A stretch of 64,000 nucleotides of DNA from Bacteriovoracaceae bacterium UBA6144 (GCA_002435705.1 DIVA01000093.1:1-64000); one strand, 5' to 3'. Numbered from the stretch's first letter, positions 25,666 through 34,568 are shown. Notes: generated by a model not told the origin, from the letters alone. Made by a program: numbers and translations.

Positions 25666-26517
25666 ATGAATCTAAAGGCACAACTAAAAAAAGTATTAGT
25701 ACCAGAAATTAGCCTTGTTACGCTATTCGTTGTAGCAGGCTACAGCAGTGGTAATATTCGCTTAGAACCAGTTCATGATGTTTCATGGTTGATCCTACTT
25801 GTGATTGGCTGTTATTTTTTTGGTGCCGAAATACTGAAATCTTATTTGCGTACACCTAAAAGCGATTTAAAGCTTCATCATAAAATTCTTGCCATTGTAT
25901 CGATGCTACTCATTATTATTCCTCCCTTCATAAGCTATGGGCAGGGTTGGAATGCCTTCATGGTAACTTGTATCATGTTTTGCTTTTTGGTTGGATTTAG
26001 TATTCCCCATCATTGGGTGACAAAGAAAATAAATCAGATCGCAGGTCTCGATATCCTGCTCCAATCTCTTACGTGGGGCTGTCTTCCCATTGCCATGGGT
26101 GCATTGTTTTCAGGGCTTGAGCCCGATACACGCAGCTGGCTCATTGTTCTTTTAGGATTTTATATTTTCGCCAGCTACTTCATCATGGTGGAAATGAATG
26201 GCGCTAAAGCATTACATGAGAAGCCCAGCCTGATCATGTATCTGGGAGAAAGCAGAAGCCTTGAGCTCATCGCTATCCTTCAACTTTTTGGGATCATTGG
26301 TCTGACAACTCTGTATTTGTCAGAATACGATTCTTTGAACATGACGAATTTAAGTTTCTATGCACTCTTTACCCTCATCGCATTTATTGGTGTTTTTCAA
26401 ACTCTCGTCTGGTCTAAGAAGCCAACAGAGAGAAAACGGTTCAATTATCTTTTTTTTCTTATCGCAAACAACCTCTATCTATTCTGCTGGGTTGTCGCTG
26501 AATGGTTTTATTACTAA
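25666..26517 (+). CDS. Polytopic membrane protein of unknown function
   Basis: The 283-residue protein has eight or nine predicted membrane helices with short loops. The topology is reminiscent of UbiA-type prenyltransferases, but the Asp-rich motifs of that family are missing, so I do not assign it. AAGGGAG sits seven bases before ATG 25666, preferred over GTG 25663. It follows trmO by 65 bases and precedes the GNAT gene by 11. Confidence 0.7.
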   Translation: MNLKAQLKKVLVPEISLVTLFVVAGYSSGNIRLEPVHDVSWLILLVIGCYFFGAEILKSYLRTPKSDLKLHHKILAIVSMLLIIIPPFISYGQGWNAFMVTCIMFCFLVGFSIPHHWVTKKINQIAGLDILLQSLTWGCLPIAMGALFSGLEPDTRSWLIVLLGFYIFASYFIMVEMNGAKALHEKPSLIMYLGESRSLELIAILQLFGIIGLTTLYLSEYDSLNMTNLSFYALFTLIAFIGVFQTLVWSKKPTERKRFNYLFFLIANNLYLFCWVVAEWFYY

Positions 26518-26528
26518 TCTAGCATGCT

Positions 26529-27128
26529 ATGAGAAATCCCAGTTATCTTGTGATGAAAGGATCTGAGGCTCGTCAATACGTTCAGCAAATTGCTGATTTG
26601 AGGATCTCAGTTTTTCGTGAATTCCCTTACCTGTATGAGGGTAGTATTGAGTATGAAAAAGACTATCTAGAAACCTATTTTAAAAGCTCTCAGTCAGTGG
26701 TGGTCCTTTGCCTTGATGACAAAGAAATTGTTGGAGCTTCTACGGCCATAGTCCTCAGCGAGGAATCGCCATCTATTCAAAAACCATTCTTGGATCAAGG
26801 CCTCGCCATTAATGAATATATTTATTTTGGTGAGTCTGTCTTAGCACGAGACTATAGGGGGCAAGGAGTGGGTAAAGAGTTTTTTAACTACCGACTGGAG
26901 TTTGCACGAACTCACTCCATGGCAAGGTGGGCTGTCTTCTGTGCGGTCCTAAGATCAGAAACTGACCCTATGCGACCAACTAATTATTCACCACTTAACT
27001 CTTTTTGGCACAAACAAGGTTTTGAAGAATGGACAGGAATGAAATGTTCATTATCATGGAAGCGAGTAGGAGAGATGTCTGAGACCTCTCACGAACTGCA
27101 GTTTTGGCGTAAATCTTTAAAAGGATAG
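26529..27128 (+). CDS. GNAT-family N-acetyltransferase
   Basis: The 199-residue protein has the GNAT acetyl-CoA site YRGQGVGKEFFNY (about 113-125), preceded by the beta strand IYFGESVLARD. The substrate is unknown. There is no good ribosome site, and it is probably co-translated from the upstream membrane-protein message 11 bases away. It is followed within two bases by the FMN reductase gene. Confidence 0.82.
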   Translation: MRNPSYLVMKGSEARQYVQQIADLRISVFREFPYLYEGSIEYEKDYLETYFKSSQSVVVLCLDDKEIVGASTAIVLSEESPSIQKPFLDQGLAINEYIYFGESVLARDYRGQGVGKEFFNYRLEFARTHSMARWAVFCAVLRSETDPMRPTNYSPLNSFWHKQGFEEWTGMKCSLSWKRVGEMSETSHELQFWRKSLKG

Positions 27129-27130
27129 TA

Positions 27131-27619
27131 ATGAAACAGGTCACAGTAATCGCCGCAAGCGATGGAAAAAATATGGTGCTTGCAAAAAAATTCGAAACAC
27201 AACTTAAAGAACTAGGAGCGCAAGTAAAGCTTGTGGATCTTGTTTCTCTTGATCTTCCACTCTACACCTCTAAGGCAACTCAAAAAGGGGCAGATCTATT
27301 GGCCCCACTAAAAGATGAACTCTCTGCCCAGGCTTTTGTTTTTGTGGGTCCTGAATTTAATGGTGGAATCCCTCCTGCCCTTACAAATTTCTTTTCTTGG
27401 GCGAGTACTTCTTCTAAGGATTGGCGCCAGCACTTTAATGCGAAGAAAGCCGCACTGGCTACCCACTCTGGTGGTGAGGGCGCACTTTTTCTTGCTGCTC
27501 TAAGGCTTCAGTTGGGTTACATTGGCTTAACTGTGGTTGGGCGCCAACTCAGTGTCAATGATCGCAAGGAGATTGATCCGAAATCCGTTGCGGACATCTG
27601 CCATCAACTCTTGAGTTAA
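27131..27619 (+). CDS. NADPH-dependent FMN reductase family protein
   Basis: The 162-residue flavodoxin-like protein has GPEFNGGIPPALTNFFSW, the FMN/active-site signature of the NADPH-dependent FMN/chromate reductase family, and a THSGGEGA loop. It likely reduces FMN or quinones with NAD(P)H. The gene starts two bases after the GNAT stop and ends one base before the DUF2252 start, so it lies inside a tight operon. A second member of this family is at 32294-32920. Confidence 0.88.
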   Translation: MKQVTVIAASDGKNMVLAKKFETQLKELGAQVKLVDLVSLDLPLYTSKATQKGADLLAPLKDELSAQAFVFVGPEFNGGIPPALTNFFSWASTSSKDWRQHFNAKKAALATHSGGEGALFLAALRLQLGYIGLTVVGRQLSVNDRKEIDPKSVADICHQLLS

Positions 27620-27620
27620 C

Positions 27621-28730
27621 ATGAAATATACTTTCTTTCTTATTCTTGTAAGCTTTAACCTTTGGGCGCAAAAAGATCTTCAGTTTAAAGATGACAAGAT
27701 TAGCCTGGCCCATCTGCAATCGACCTACAGTCACTTAGGGTCAGATGAGTTTGCCCTAAAACTTTCTGGATCACTTGCTTCACCGCTGCTATTTTTTAGA
27801 TCTTTCGTTAACACTTACTACTCAGAAATGTCTTCACAAAAGAATTCATCAATCAAGGGCACTTGCTTTGGTGATGCCCACCCTGAGAATTTTGGTTTTA
27901 TCCTTTTTAAGGATAGAACAAGATTTGTTTTTAACGATTTTGATGATAGCGGTGAGTGCTGGGTTGAATTTGATTTGCTGAGATACTTTGTAGCGTTGTC
28001 CCTGGCCTTCAACGACCCGCAACTACTAAATCACACGCTCAAGCATTTTCTTGAGGTTCTGGAAGATTTTTCAAAAGCAGTGGAGATTGATTCTAGGTTG
28101 GTGCCAAGCTTAGCGAAGAAAAATAAAAAAATTCTTGAGAAGTACACTAGATCTGATAATTTCAGAGACCTCGCGGAGCTGATATCAATTCCTGCCATTG
28201 ACAAGAAACAGTTAGTAAATCAATTAAAGATGTCCTCATTGTTTGATAAAATTCGAATTCTAGATATGGTAAAAGTTAAACGGGAGTCAGGTGGAAGTGG
28301 TGGCCTTGACCGTTTTTGGATTTTAATCAAAAACTCAGACAATCAATTAGATATTTTAGAATTAAAAGAGTTAGCCATCCCTGCTTTAGCTTTTTTACAG
28401 CCCCAACCGAATCAGTCCTCCGAACTTCGCCTCACTTCTTTGAAGAATAGTCTCTGGGGTGAAACTCCACAGTTTTATCATTCCTTAAAGTTACAAGAGA
28501 CCAGCTATCTTGTTCGCAGCCGAACCAAGGATGACGTCAATCTTGAGAAATTAAAAGATACGGAACTAAGGAATTATCTTAAAGCTCAAGTTTCGATTCT
28601 GGCCCTGCATCATGGTAAAAGTAAAATGATTGATACAGAGAAGTTGGGCCTCTGGCTGGCTCGCTTTGTTCCAGTCATCCATAAGCGATACGAAACCACT
28701 TATAAGTTTTTACTTAAAACTAAAAAATAG
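27621..28730 (+). CDS. Exported DUF2252 protein
   Basis: The 369-residue product has a signal peptide (MKYTFFLILVSFNLWA) and the DUF2252 signature: FRSF near the start, then CFGDAHPENFGF, FNDFDDS and DLLRYFVAL. These resemble kinase-like (APH fold) metal and nucleotide sites. The family's function is unknown; export to the periplasm, where ATP is absent, is notable. It is in an operon with the FMN reductase and DUF374 genes. Confidence 0.85.
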   Translation: MKYTFFLILVSFNLWAQKDLQFKDDKISLAHLQSTYSHLGSDEFALKLSGSLASPLLFFRSFVNTYYSEMSSQKNSSIKGTCFGDAHPENFGFILFKDRTRFVFNDFDDSGECWVEFDLLRYFVALSLAFNDPQLLNHTLKHFLEVLEDFSKAVEIDSRLVPSLAKKNKKILEKYTRSDNFRDLAELISIPAIDKKQLVNQLKMSSLFDKIRILDMVKVKRESGGSGGLDRFWILIKNSDNQLDILELKELAIPALAFLQPQPNQSSELRLTSLKNSLWGETPQFYHSLKLQETSYLVRSRTKDDVNLEKLKDTELRNYLKAQVSILALHHGKSKMIDTEKLGLWLARFVPVIHKRYETTYKFLLKTKK

Positions 28731-28735
28731 GTCTT

Positions 28736-29380
28736 ATGTCACAAGCCATTTTGAAAAGATTGCTATGGTTCATTGTTCGCTCTTTTACAATCACATACCG
28801 CTATACCATTGAGGGACCTAAAGGCGAATCAAAACCAGATGAAATATATCCCAAGGGAGCCCATCTGCTGTGTCTGTGGCATGAGGATATTTTGTCAGTT
28901 GTATCTTCTCATGCACAAACCAGGCCTTATCTTGCGATGGCATCGAAATCAAAAGATGGTGATATTGCTTCCTATGTTAATTCTAAGTTTGGATTTGTTC
29001 CTGTTCGAGGATCATCGCGTACACCTACAAAAGATAAGGGTGGCAGAGAGGCGATGGCCGAGTACATTAAAAGAGTTGGAGAAGGTGAGTGCGGTGGAAT
29101 CAGTGTTGATGGCCCCAAAGGCCCCCGGCGTGTTTGTAAGCCAGGAATTGTGATCATCGCTCAAAAGACTGGCGCGCCCATTTATCCCGCCATTGGCCGC
29201 GCAAAAAATCCTTGGGAGTTCAATTCTTGGGATCGCTTCAAAGTACCCAAATTCTTCTCAAAAATTAAAGTTGTTATTGGTCATCCCATTTACGTACCTG
29301 CTGATTCCACACCAGAGCAAATCGATAGCTATTGTCGAGTTATTGAAAAAGCGATGCTTGAGCTAGAGGCGCGAATCTAG
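28736..29380 (+). CDS. DUF374 lysophospholipid-acyltransferase-like protein
   Basis: The 214-residue protein matches DUF374 (COG2121): LWHEDILSVV (in place of the acyltransferase H-x4-D), ASKSKDGDI, FGFVPVRGSSR, GGREAM, SVDGPKGPRR and KTGAPIYPAIGRA. The family is related to LpxL/PlsC acyltransferases and may modify lipid A or another membrane lipid. It is the last gene of the plus-strand operon and overlaps the convergent regulator gene by four bases. Confidence 0.88.
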   Translation: MSQAILKRLLWFIVRSFTITYRYTIEGPKGESKPDEIYPKGAHLLCLWHEDILSVVSSHAQTRPYLAMASKSKDGDIASYVNSKFGFVPVRGSSRTPTKDKGGREAMAEYIKRVGEGECGGISVDGPKGPRRVCKPGIVIIAQKTGAPIYPAIGRAKNPWEFNSWDRFKVPKFFSKIKVVIGHPIYVPADSTPEQIDSYCRVIEKAMLELEARI

Positions 29381-29952
29381 CCCTTGGGTCTTCTCAGTCG
29401 ACTCAACGATTGTGGCGTAATACCAAGGTAAGAGGCGATGTGGTAATCAGGAATCTGTGCTTGGATATCTTTGAATTCAACGTTAAAGCGATCCCATCTT
29501 TCTTTGGCCTGAAACTTTAAAAACTCGTACTCTCTGTTCTCTTTTCTTATGTAGTATCTCTCGGCAATTTTTCTAAGAAAAGCTTCCCAGCAAAGCAAGC
29601 CTTGAGTCGCGGCCATAAAATCTTTTTCAGGAGCAACCAGAATTTCACAGTCAGTGATGGCCTGAATGAAAGTGCGCGAGGGCTTCTTTTGAATGATCTC
29701 GGCGTAAGCGGCTAAAAGCCCGCCTGAACTCTCAAATGATTTAACCCATTCCTTGCCATTGTCATCGATGTAGTAGAGACGAAAGATTCCAGAAAGCACT
29801 ACGGCGATAGAATGTGGAATCTCATCAATCCTTAGAAAGTATTCATTCTTCTTTATGGATTTTGGTTGAAAGAGTTTACCGATTCTCTCCCATTCATCAG
29901 TCGGAATAGGGGAGAGTTCATTGTATTGAGCGATAATAGGTTGAGGTATCAT
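29377..29952 (-). CDS. Crp/Fnr-family transcription regulator
   Basis: The 191-residue protein has a cyclic-nucleotide-binding-type beta roll (about 25-120, with YFLRIDEIPHSIAVVLSGIFRLYY) and a C-terminal helix-turn-helix (IASYLGITPQSLSRLRR). It resembles the Bacteroidetes-like Crp group and lacks the four-Cys Fnr cluster. Targets are unknown. It stands alone and converges on the DUF374 gene. A 273-base intergenic region separates it from the response regulator gene, where I see no other gene or clear site. Confidence 0.85.
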   Translation of the reverse strand: MIPQPIIAQYNELSPIPTDEWERIGKLFQPKSIKKNEYFLRIDEIPHSIAVVLSGIFRLYYIDDNGKEWVKSFESSGGLLAAYAEIIQKKPSRTFIQAITDCEILVAPEKDFMAATQGLLCWEAFLRKIAERYYIRKENREYEFLKFQAKERWDRFNVEFKDIQAQIPDYHIASYLGITPQSLSRLRRPKG

Positions 29953-30225
29953 GAGTTTATTTTATGATAATTTGTTAAAAAAACATAAAAATTCGTAAAG
30001 CCGACTATTGGGATCGGATTTTAGCATAGGAAAGAATTTTCCCCTCAGAGGCAGTCATCTATTTTTTTTCTTGGATTCTTGCTTTCTAGTAGATTGCTTT
30101 TGCAAGGGACGTTAAGCCAATTTTAATAGTTAGATTCAATGATAAAACAATCTATGTGTGAGTGGTCTATTGGAAGTAAACTAATCCCAGAGATCATTCG
30201 ATTGAAATCTAATAAGGAATAGAAA

Positions 30226-30954
30226 GTGAGTAATAATCTAAAGAAAGTATTAATTGTTGATGATGAACCTAGTCTTAGGGAAGTGTATGAAGAGGTGCTT
30301 AGACCCTTTTATAATGTGTACACTGCCATCAATGGGAAACGCGCTCTGGAGCTATGCCAGGAGATTGTACCAGACATTATCGTCTCGGATGTCGACATGC
30401 CCGAGATGGATGGAATTAATTTCTGTCGCGCTATTCGATCTGACAAAAACTTTATACAAGTTCCGTTTCTTATTTTATCTTCCTATACAAATGAATGCCT
30501 AAGAACAGAGAGCTTCAATCTTGGAGCAGATGACTACATTTCAAAACCCGTTAGTCTGCTTGAGTTGCGTGCCAGAATAGAATCAAAGCTTCGCTGGTGT
30601 CAAAACACTAAACCAAAAACTGAAACGAAAAATAGAGATACTCTTGAATGCGGTAACCTGACGATTAATCACAAGCGTGCTGATGTATTTATCAATCGAG
30701 AAAAAGTGGAGCTCACTAGTTTTGAAATTAAACTTATTACTTACTTAATAGAAAATAAGGATAAGAAACTAAAGCGTGATGATATCTTGATGGATGTTTG
30801 GGATGCCCACATCGTTAGTGGCCGCACAGTTGATGCTCATATCTGCGCTCTTCGCCAAAAACTCAATGCATTTGATCATAGAATTGAAACCGTGCGTGGG
30901 TATGGATATAGACTCGTGAATGCTAAAAGTAGTCTTCGTGCTGAGATAAATTAG
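30226..30954 (+). CDS. OmpR/PhoB-type response regulator
   Basis: The 242-residue protein has a receiver domain (about 6-120) with VDDEP, the phosphorylated Asp in VSDVDMPEMDG, and the conserved Lys in ISKP. A winged-helix DNA-binding domain follows (about 140-235) with RTVDAHICALRQKL and RGYGYRL. It begins at GTG 30226 with AAGGA about eight bases upstream. No histidine kinase gene is adjacent, so it is an orphan regulator here. Confidence 0.92.
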   Translation: MSNNLKKVLIVDDEPSLREVYEEVLRPFYNVYTAINGKRALELCQEIVPDIIVSDVDMPEMDGINFCRAIRSDKNFIQVPFLILSSYTNECLRTESFNLGADDYISKPVSLLELRARIESKLRWCQNTKPKTETKNRDTLECGNLTINHKRADVFINREKVELTSFEIKLITYLIENKDKKLKRDDILMDVWDAHIVSGRTVDAHICALRQKLNAFDHRIETVRGYGYRLVNAKSSLRAEIN

Positions 30955-30956
30955 GG

Positions 30957-31934
30957 CTACCAAAAACTTTTGTACTGCCTTATTTCTCCCCAAGGATTAA
31001 AGAGTAGATCACTGATATGGATTTTTTGGGATCCCTCGTGAATCAGAACCTCATATCTTTTTTTGGCGCTTTCTAGCTTCTCCTGATTTATGGGACAAGT
31101 ATATTTCTTATCAGGTGAGTTCCGCTCAAGATTTTCAATCTCAAACAGGACTCCCTTTGTTGCTTTATTGGTGGAAAGTGTAAGACAATTCTGTGCTTCA
31201 TCGAAGCCTGCATCAACATATTTTTTGAAATCAATACTTTTAACAGCGACCCACTTATTTTCAATGCAGGCCACGTAAGGCCCAATATTCTCACCTAGAA
31301 TGTCTTCGTGTTCTTGTAAGATATGATTCCAAAAACGCATTCCTTGGAAGTTTGCCACAAGATCTGCAAAAGAAAAGACTCCGGTTGCAAGAGGATTTCC
31401 CCCTAAAATGGTTCGTTCCTTGAAAATGCCAAGTTTGAGAGTATAAGCGAGAGATTTATTTTTAATATGATAGTTTTGGAAGTAGCGATATCCTTGCCCG
31501 AACATGTGCTCGAATTTATCTGATCCAATGTAGTGGTCTTGAAACCTTAGAGTTGATCCCATTCCAAAACCACCGCGATCAGCAGATGGTCTAGCTAGAA
31601 TCTGTCCATCAATTAAGCGGTGGTGACGAAAGATAGAGTCTCGTCGCATTGGTGTGTGACGATTAATCTGCGGACTTTGCAAGATATACTCAATCAGCTC
31701 CCCATCTTTGTGGATACTGTTAAAGCGCTTCCTGAGATTTTGAAAGAGAGAAGACTTCTGACAGCTACCTAAACGATTAGTTTCCTCTATACCTTGTGCT
31801 AAAAGTTGATTGGCCTGTGTGTTGATGGTTACTGAGGAGTCACTGAGTTCATTGTAGCGAAGAGTAAAGGAATCGATTTCACTGGCAACTGCCGATGAGG
31901 CGCATAGTAGAGCAATGAAGATCGGTTTCAGCAT
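30957..31934 (-). CDS. Exported protein with a YfiM/DUF2279-like motif
   Basis: The 325-residue product has a signal peptide (LLCASSAVAS). The middle region carries GSDKFEHMFGQGYRYF, a Lys-Glu pair in GIFKERTILGG and FSFADLVANFQGMRFW. This layout (DK-x-x-H, later KE, then S-x-x-D-x-x-AN-x-x-G) resembles the YfiM/DUF2279 membrane-associated family. Function is unknown. I use ATG 31934; a TTG 12 bases upstream is possible. It converges on the response regulator gene with two bases between stops. Confidence 0.62.
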   Translation of the reverse strand: MLKPIFIALLCASSAVASEIDSFTLRYNELSDSSVTINTQANQLLAQGIEETNRLGSCQKSSLFQNLRKRFNSIHKDGELIEYILQSPQINRHTPMRRDSIFRHHRLIDGQILARPSADRGGFGMGSTLRFQDHYIGSDKFEHMFGQGYRYFQNYHIKNKSLAYTLKLGIFKERTILGGNPLATGVFSFADLVANFQGMRFWNHILQEHEDILGENIGPYVACIENKWVAVKSIDFKKYVDAGFDEAQNCLTLSTNKATKGVLFEIENLERNSPDKKYTCPINQEKLESAKKRYEVLIHEGSQKIHISDLLFNPWGEIRQYKSFW

Positions 31935-32084
31935 AAAAAATCTCAACTCTTTAGAATATAAAACCTAATGGAGTCATGAGGTGAGCGAAGGGTAAAACTT
32001 ATAGGTTTCTTCACAGAATTCCCATATAGCAGAGAAGTTAAATCCCATAAAAAGACTAAGATTGGAGTTCACCAAGGAGGCCTT

Positions 32085-32297
32085 ATGGCGAAAATCAAAG
32101 GGTTAGAAAAGGTTAATATTTCTCGCAATCCAAAAGTGAGCGAAGAAGAAATTGAGTTCGATATCACTGGGGATGATGAGGAAATTGATGATTACACCGA
32201 TCATCTTGAAAAGTATTCTAGGGATCCTTTCTATGATCTCTACCAAGTGGAGCATTTAGATAGTCATTTTCTGCTCTCCTTTCGAGACATCAGATGA
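32085..32297 (+). CDS. Small acidic protein of unknown function
   Basis: The 70-residue protein is rich in Asp and Glu, with an acidic stretch at about 25-45 that includes DITGDDEEIDDYTD. It has an excellent AAGGAGG ribosome site. It ends in an overlap (ATGA) with the following FMN reductase gene, so the two are coupled and expressed together. No family is recognised. Confidence 0.7.
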   Translation: MAKIKGLEKVNISRNPKVSEEEIEFDITGDDEEIDDYTDHLEKYSRDPFYDLYQVEHLDSHFLLSFRDIR

Positions 32298-32920
32298 GAA
32301 AGCTTAAGATTGTCGGAATTTCCGGAAGTCTGAGAGAAGATTCATTTAATCAAATGCTCATTCAAGCTCTCGATCATTCAAGCGAGAATAGCTGTTTGTT
32401 CTCACACATAAGTTTGCGCGATATTCCACTTTATAACCAAGACGATGAGAAGGAGATGGGAGTTCCAAGCTTGATTCTTGAGATTCAGTCTCAGCTCGTT
32501 GAGTGTGATGGACTTTTAATTGCAAGCCCAGAGTACAATCACAGCATTCCCGGAGTACTAAAAAATGCTTTTGATTGGCTGACTCGGCCCGCCGAAAAAA
32601 TAGAAACCGTGTTTCGTGATTTACCAGTGGGGATTGTGGGAGTGACTCCTGGTAAAGGGGGAACTGTGCTTGCACAGAAGGCTTGGCAACCGATTATTCA
32701 AACGCTCGGTATGAAGCCCTTCAGGCTCTCCTCACTTGCGCTCTCTGATGCGGAACAGATCTTCAGTCGGTCGGGAGAATTAATCGATGAGCAGGTGCTG
32801 GGAGATGTAGAGCACTTTATGAAAGGCTACACACAGTTTATCCGCAACAATACTCGTAACAGCCTCCCTGATTACTACTATCGCAGTCACTTAGAAGGAG
32901 ACCTCTCAACCTATTTCTAG
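32294..32920 (+). CDS. NADPH-dependent FMN reductase family protein
   Basis: The 208-residue protein has the flavin-binding start GISGSLREDSFNQML, where GSLR-x-x-S-x-N is the family signature, and SPEYNHSIPGVLKNAFDWL. Together these match the NADPH-dependent FMN/azo/chromate reductases. A C-terminal extension of about 30 residues is unusual. It is coupled to the upstream acidic 70-residue protein. Confidence 0.92.
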   Translation: MRKLKIVGISGSLREDSFNQMLIQALDHSSENSCLFSHISLRDIPLYNQDDEKEMGVPSLILEIQSQLVECDGLLIASPEYNHSIPGVLKNAFDWLTRPAEKIETVFRDLPVGIVGVTPGKGGTVLAQKAWQPIIQTLGMKPFRLSSLALSDAEQIFSRSGELIDEQVLGDVEHFMKGYTQFIRNNTRNSLPDYYYRSHLEGDLSTYF

Positions 32921-32948
32921 TCTCAAAGATCTATCACTTTTAAAATGC

Positions 32949-32981
32949 CCCCCGTTGGGTTAAAAAGAAGACTCACGGGGG
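32949..32981 (+). promoter_or_regulatory. Hairpin covering the ribosome site of the TlpA-like gene
   Basis: CCCCCGT (32949-32955) can pair perfectly with ACGGGGG (32975-32981), leaving a 19-base loop. The 3' arm is the only Shine-Dalgarno-like sequence before ATG 32990. There is no T-run, so it is not a classic terminator. It may limit translation, but no effector is evident. Confidence 0.35.
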
Positions 32982-32989
32982 TAGTAGTG

Positions 32990-33520
32990 ATGTTAAATCG
33001 AAAAATGTTAAAGCCTTCAAATTTACTTTTTGCCATCGTTTTACTCTTTGTTGTGAGTACGCGTCTCCCTCAAATCTTGGAGCACATAAAGCTTGAGGGC
33101 CAGCCTCTCATACAAGAAGAGCGACGCAATATTTTAGAAAATCAAACGATTATTTTTCCACCCTCGGCGGGCCACGCAATGGTCATTTATTGGGCCACTT
33201 GGTGCGCTCCCTGTAAGCTCGAAATGAACCGCCTCAAGAGCTCGGTGGAGAGCGGGGCTATTCCTAAAGAAAGAATTTTTGCTGTGAGTTTGTTTGAGGA
33301 GGAGAGTGAGGTGCAGAGTTTTCTTCAGAAAAACCCCTATCCCTTTATCTTTCTCGCTCTCTCGAAAAATGACGAATCACTCAATATTCGCGCCACTCCC
33401 ACAACCCTTATTGTTCAAGATGGTAAAATTCGTTCGATATCACAAGGCATGAGTCTGTGGGGAATTTGGTGGGCAGAATTTTTATTTAAAAATCACTTAG
33501 AAATGCAGCAAACTAAATAG
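32990..33520 (+). CDS. TlpA/thioredoxin-like disulfide protein, membrane-anchored
   Basis: The 176-residue product has an N-terminal membrane anchor or signal (about 6-28) and a thioredoxin-like domain with WATWCAPCKLEM, the WCxPC redox motif, and a cis-Pro in RATPTTL. It probably acts in the periplasm in thiol-disulfide exchange. ATG 32990 is preferred because GGGGG precedes it by eight bases; ATG 32945 has no ribosome site. Its end overlaps the convergent small gene by 28 bases. Confidence 0.88.
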   Translation: MLNRKMLKPSNLLFAIVLLFVVSTRLPQILEHIKLEGQPLIQEERRNILENQTIIFPPSAGHAMVIYWATWCAPCKLEMNRLKSSVESGAIPKERIFAVSLFEEESEVQSFLQKNPYPFIFLALSKNDESLNIRATPTTLIVQDGKIRSISQGMSLWGIWWAEFLFKNHLEMQQTK

Positions 33521-33756
33521 CTATTTGGCGCGCCAGAAGTTACAGAGAATGGCATGCTGGGATCACACTTGTTGTTTAAATAATTTCTCACCTGTGCATA
33601 AGGAAAAGTGCTGGTAGAGGTCATCGTATTCTTAATGTCACATATGTAGCGTCCCTGAGATGCCACACTCCGCTCAGGCTCTTTAGTCTTTTCATTAGCG
33701 GCATAGATGGAGCTGGAATAGAGAGAGAGGATAGAGAGAAAGAATAGTTTATTCAT
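33493..33756 (-). CDS. Small exported cysteine-containing protein
   Basis: The 87-residue product has a signal peptide (residues 1-19, SSIYAA) and a mature part with four cysteines (YICDIKN, NKCDPS and VCCISK), likely forming disulfides. It lies opposite the thioredoxin-like TlpA gene and overlaps its end by 28 bases. No family is recognised. The clear signal peptide and cysteines support a real gene. Confidence 0.6.
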   Translation of the reverse strand: MNKLFFLSILSLYSSSIYAANEKTKEPERSVASQGRYICDIKNTMTSTSTFPYAQVRNYLNNKCDPSMPFSVTSGAPNSYLVCCISK

Positions 33757-33892
33757 GCATCACCTATCGGATATCAGAGCGATTCACTTAAATTTCTTTG
33801 ATAAGTCTTAGTAAACACACAGCAAGACATAAGCAAGAAAGAGCGTCCCACCAGTATCTAACTTGATTCATCAGATGAGAATCCTCAAGACT

Positions 33893-33920
33893 TTTGCATC
33901 ATTTCTTCCTGAGCTATAGT
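33893..33920 (+). promoter_or_regulatory. Promoter of the double-cupin gene, probably leaderless
   Basis: TTTGCA (33893-33898) and TATAGT (33915-33920) are 16 bases apart. The -10 box ends six bases before the ATG at 33927, so transcription would start at or near the A of the start codon. No Shine-Dalgarno sequence is present. Confidence 0.45.
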
Positions 33921-33926
33921 CAAGAG

Positions 33927-34568
33927 ATGCTGAACATAGAGCTGAATAAAAAAGTAATTCTTCACCCAAGCCCTGAGGGCTGGATTGAATCATCTACCGG
34001 TGGAGTCCGATCCTTTCTTTTAGAGCAAAGTCCGATTCGCGAAACACTATTGCTCGACTATCGGCCGGGCGTTGAAAACGTGTGGGATAAACCTTCATGC
34101 TCGGAAGAGATCCTGGTCCTAGAAGGGACGTTTACCAATGCAGACGGTGAGCACCCGGCGGGCACTTATCTGAGAAACCCCGAAGGGACGCTACACAAGT
34201 CTATTAGTGCTAAGGGCTGCCGTCTTTTTGTGAAGCTCACTCAGAGGATTGTCGAAGAGAAGCAGAAAGTACGAATTCTGACCCATCTCGCTGATTGGAG
34301 GCAAGGTCACGGCAATCTCCAAGTTCTTCCACTCTATAGTTTTGGAACAGAAGGTTCTGCTCTGGTGAAGTGGCCTGCGGGTGAGAGATTCGTCAAGCAC
34401 ACCCACTTTGGAGGAGAAGAGATCTTCGTGCTCCAAGGTGAGTTCATCGATGAGTTTGGCCGCTACCCCAAAGGGAGTTGGATCAGAAGTCCGCACCTCT
34501 CTCAGCACTTCCCCTACGTGGATGTCGAAACAATCATTTTTGTGAAGACCGGGCATCTGCTTTCATAA
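33927..34568 (+). CDS. ChrR-like double-cupin protein
   Basis: The 213-residue protein has two cupin domains (about 20-115 and 125-210), each with EEILVLEGTF or EEIFVLQGEF, then a G-x-x-x-RNPEGTLH or RSPHLSQHF tail, as in the C-terminal cupin of the anti-sigma factor ChrR. The N-terminal zinc-binding anti-sigma domain (HxxxCxxC) is missing and no ECF sigma gene is adjacent, so it is not a full ChrR. It may sense or bind a small oxidised molecule. TTG 33894 is an alternative start, but the promoter position favours ATG 33927. Confidence 0.8.
   Translation: MLNIELNKKVILHPSPEGWIESSTGGVRSFLLEQSPIRETLLLDYRPGVENVWDKPSCSEEILVLEGTFTNADGEHPAGTYLRNPEGTLHKSISAKGCRLFVKLTQRIVEEKQKVRILTHLADWRQGHGNLQVLPLYSFGTEGSALVKWPAGERFVKHTHFGGEEIFVLQGEFIDEFGRYPKGSWIRSPHLSQHFPYVDVETIIFVKTGHLLS

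Noticed and set aside
30139..30222. 27-codon frame just before the response regulator gene
   Set aside because: No ribosome site and no recognisable pattern; likely chance in an AT-rich leader.
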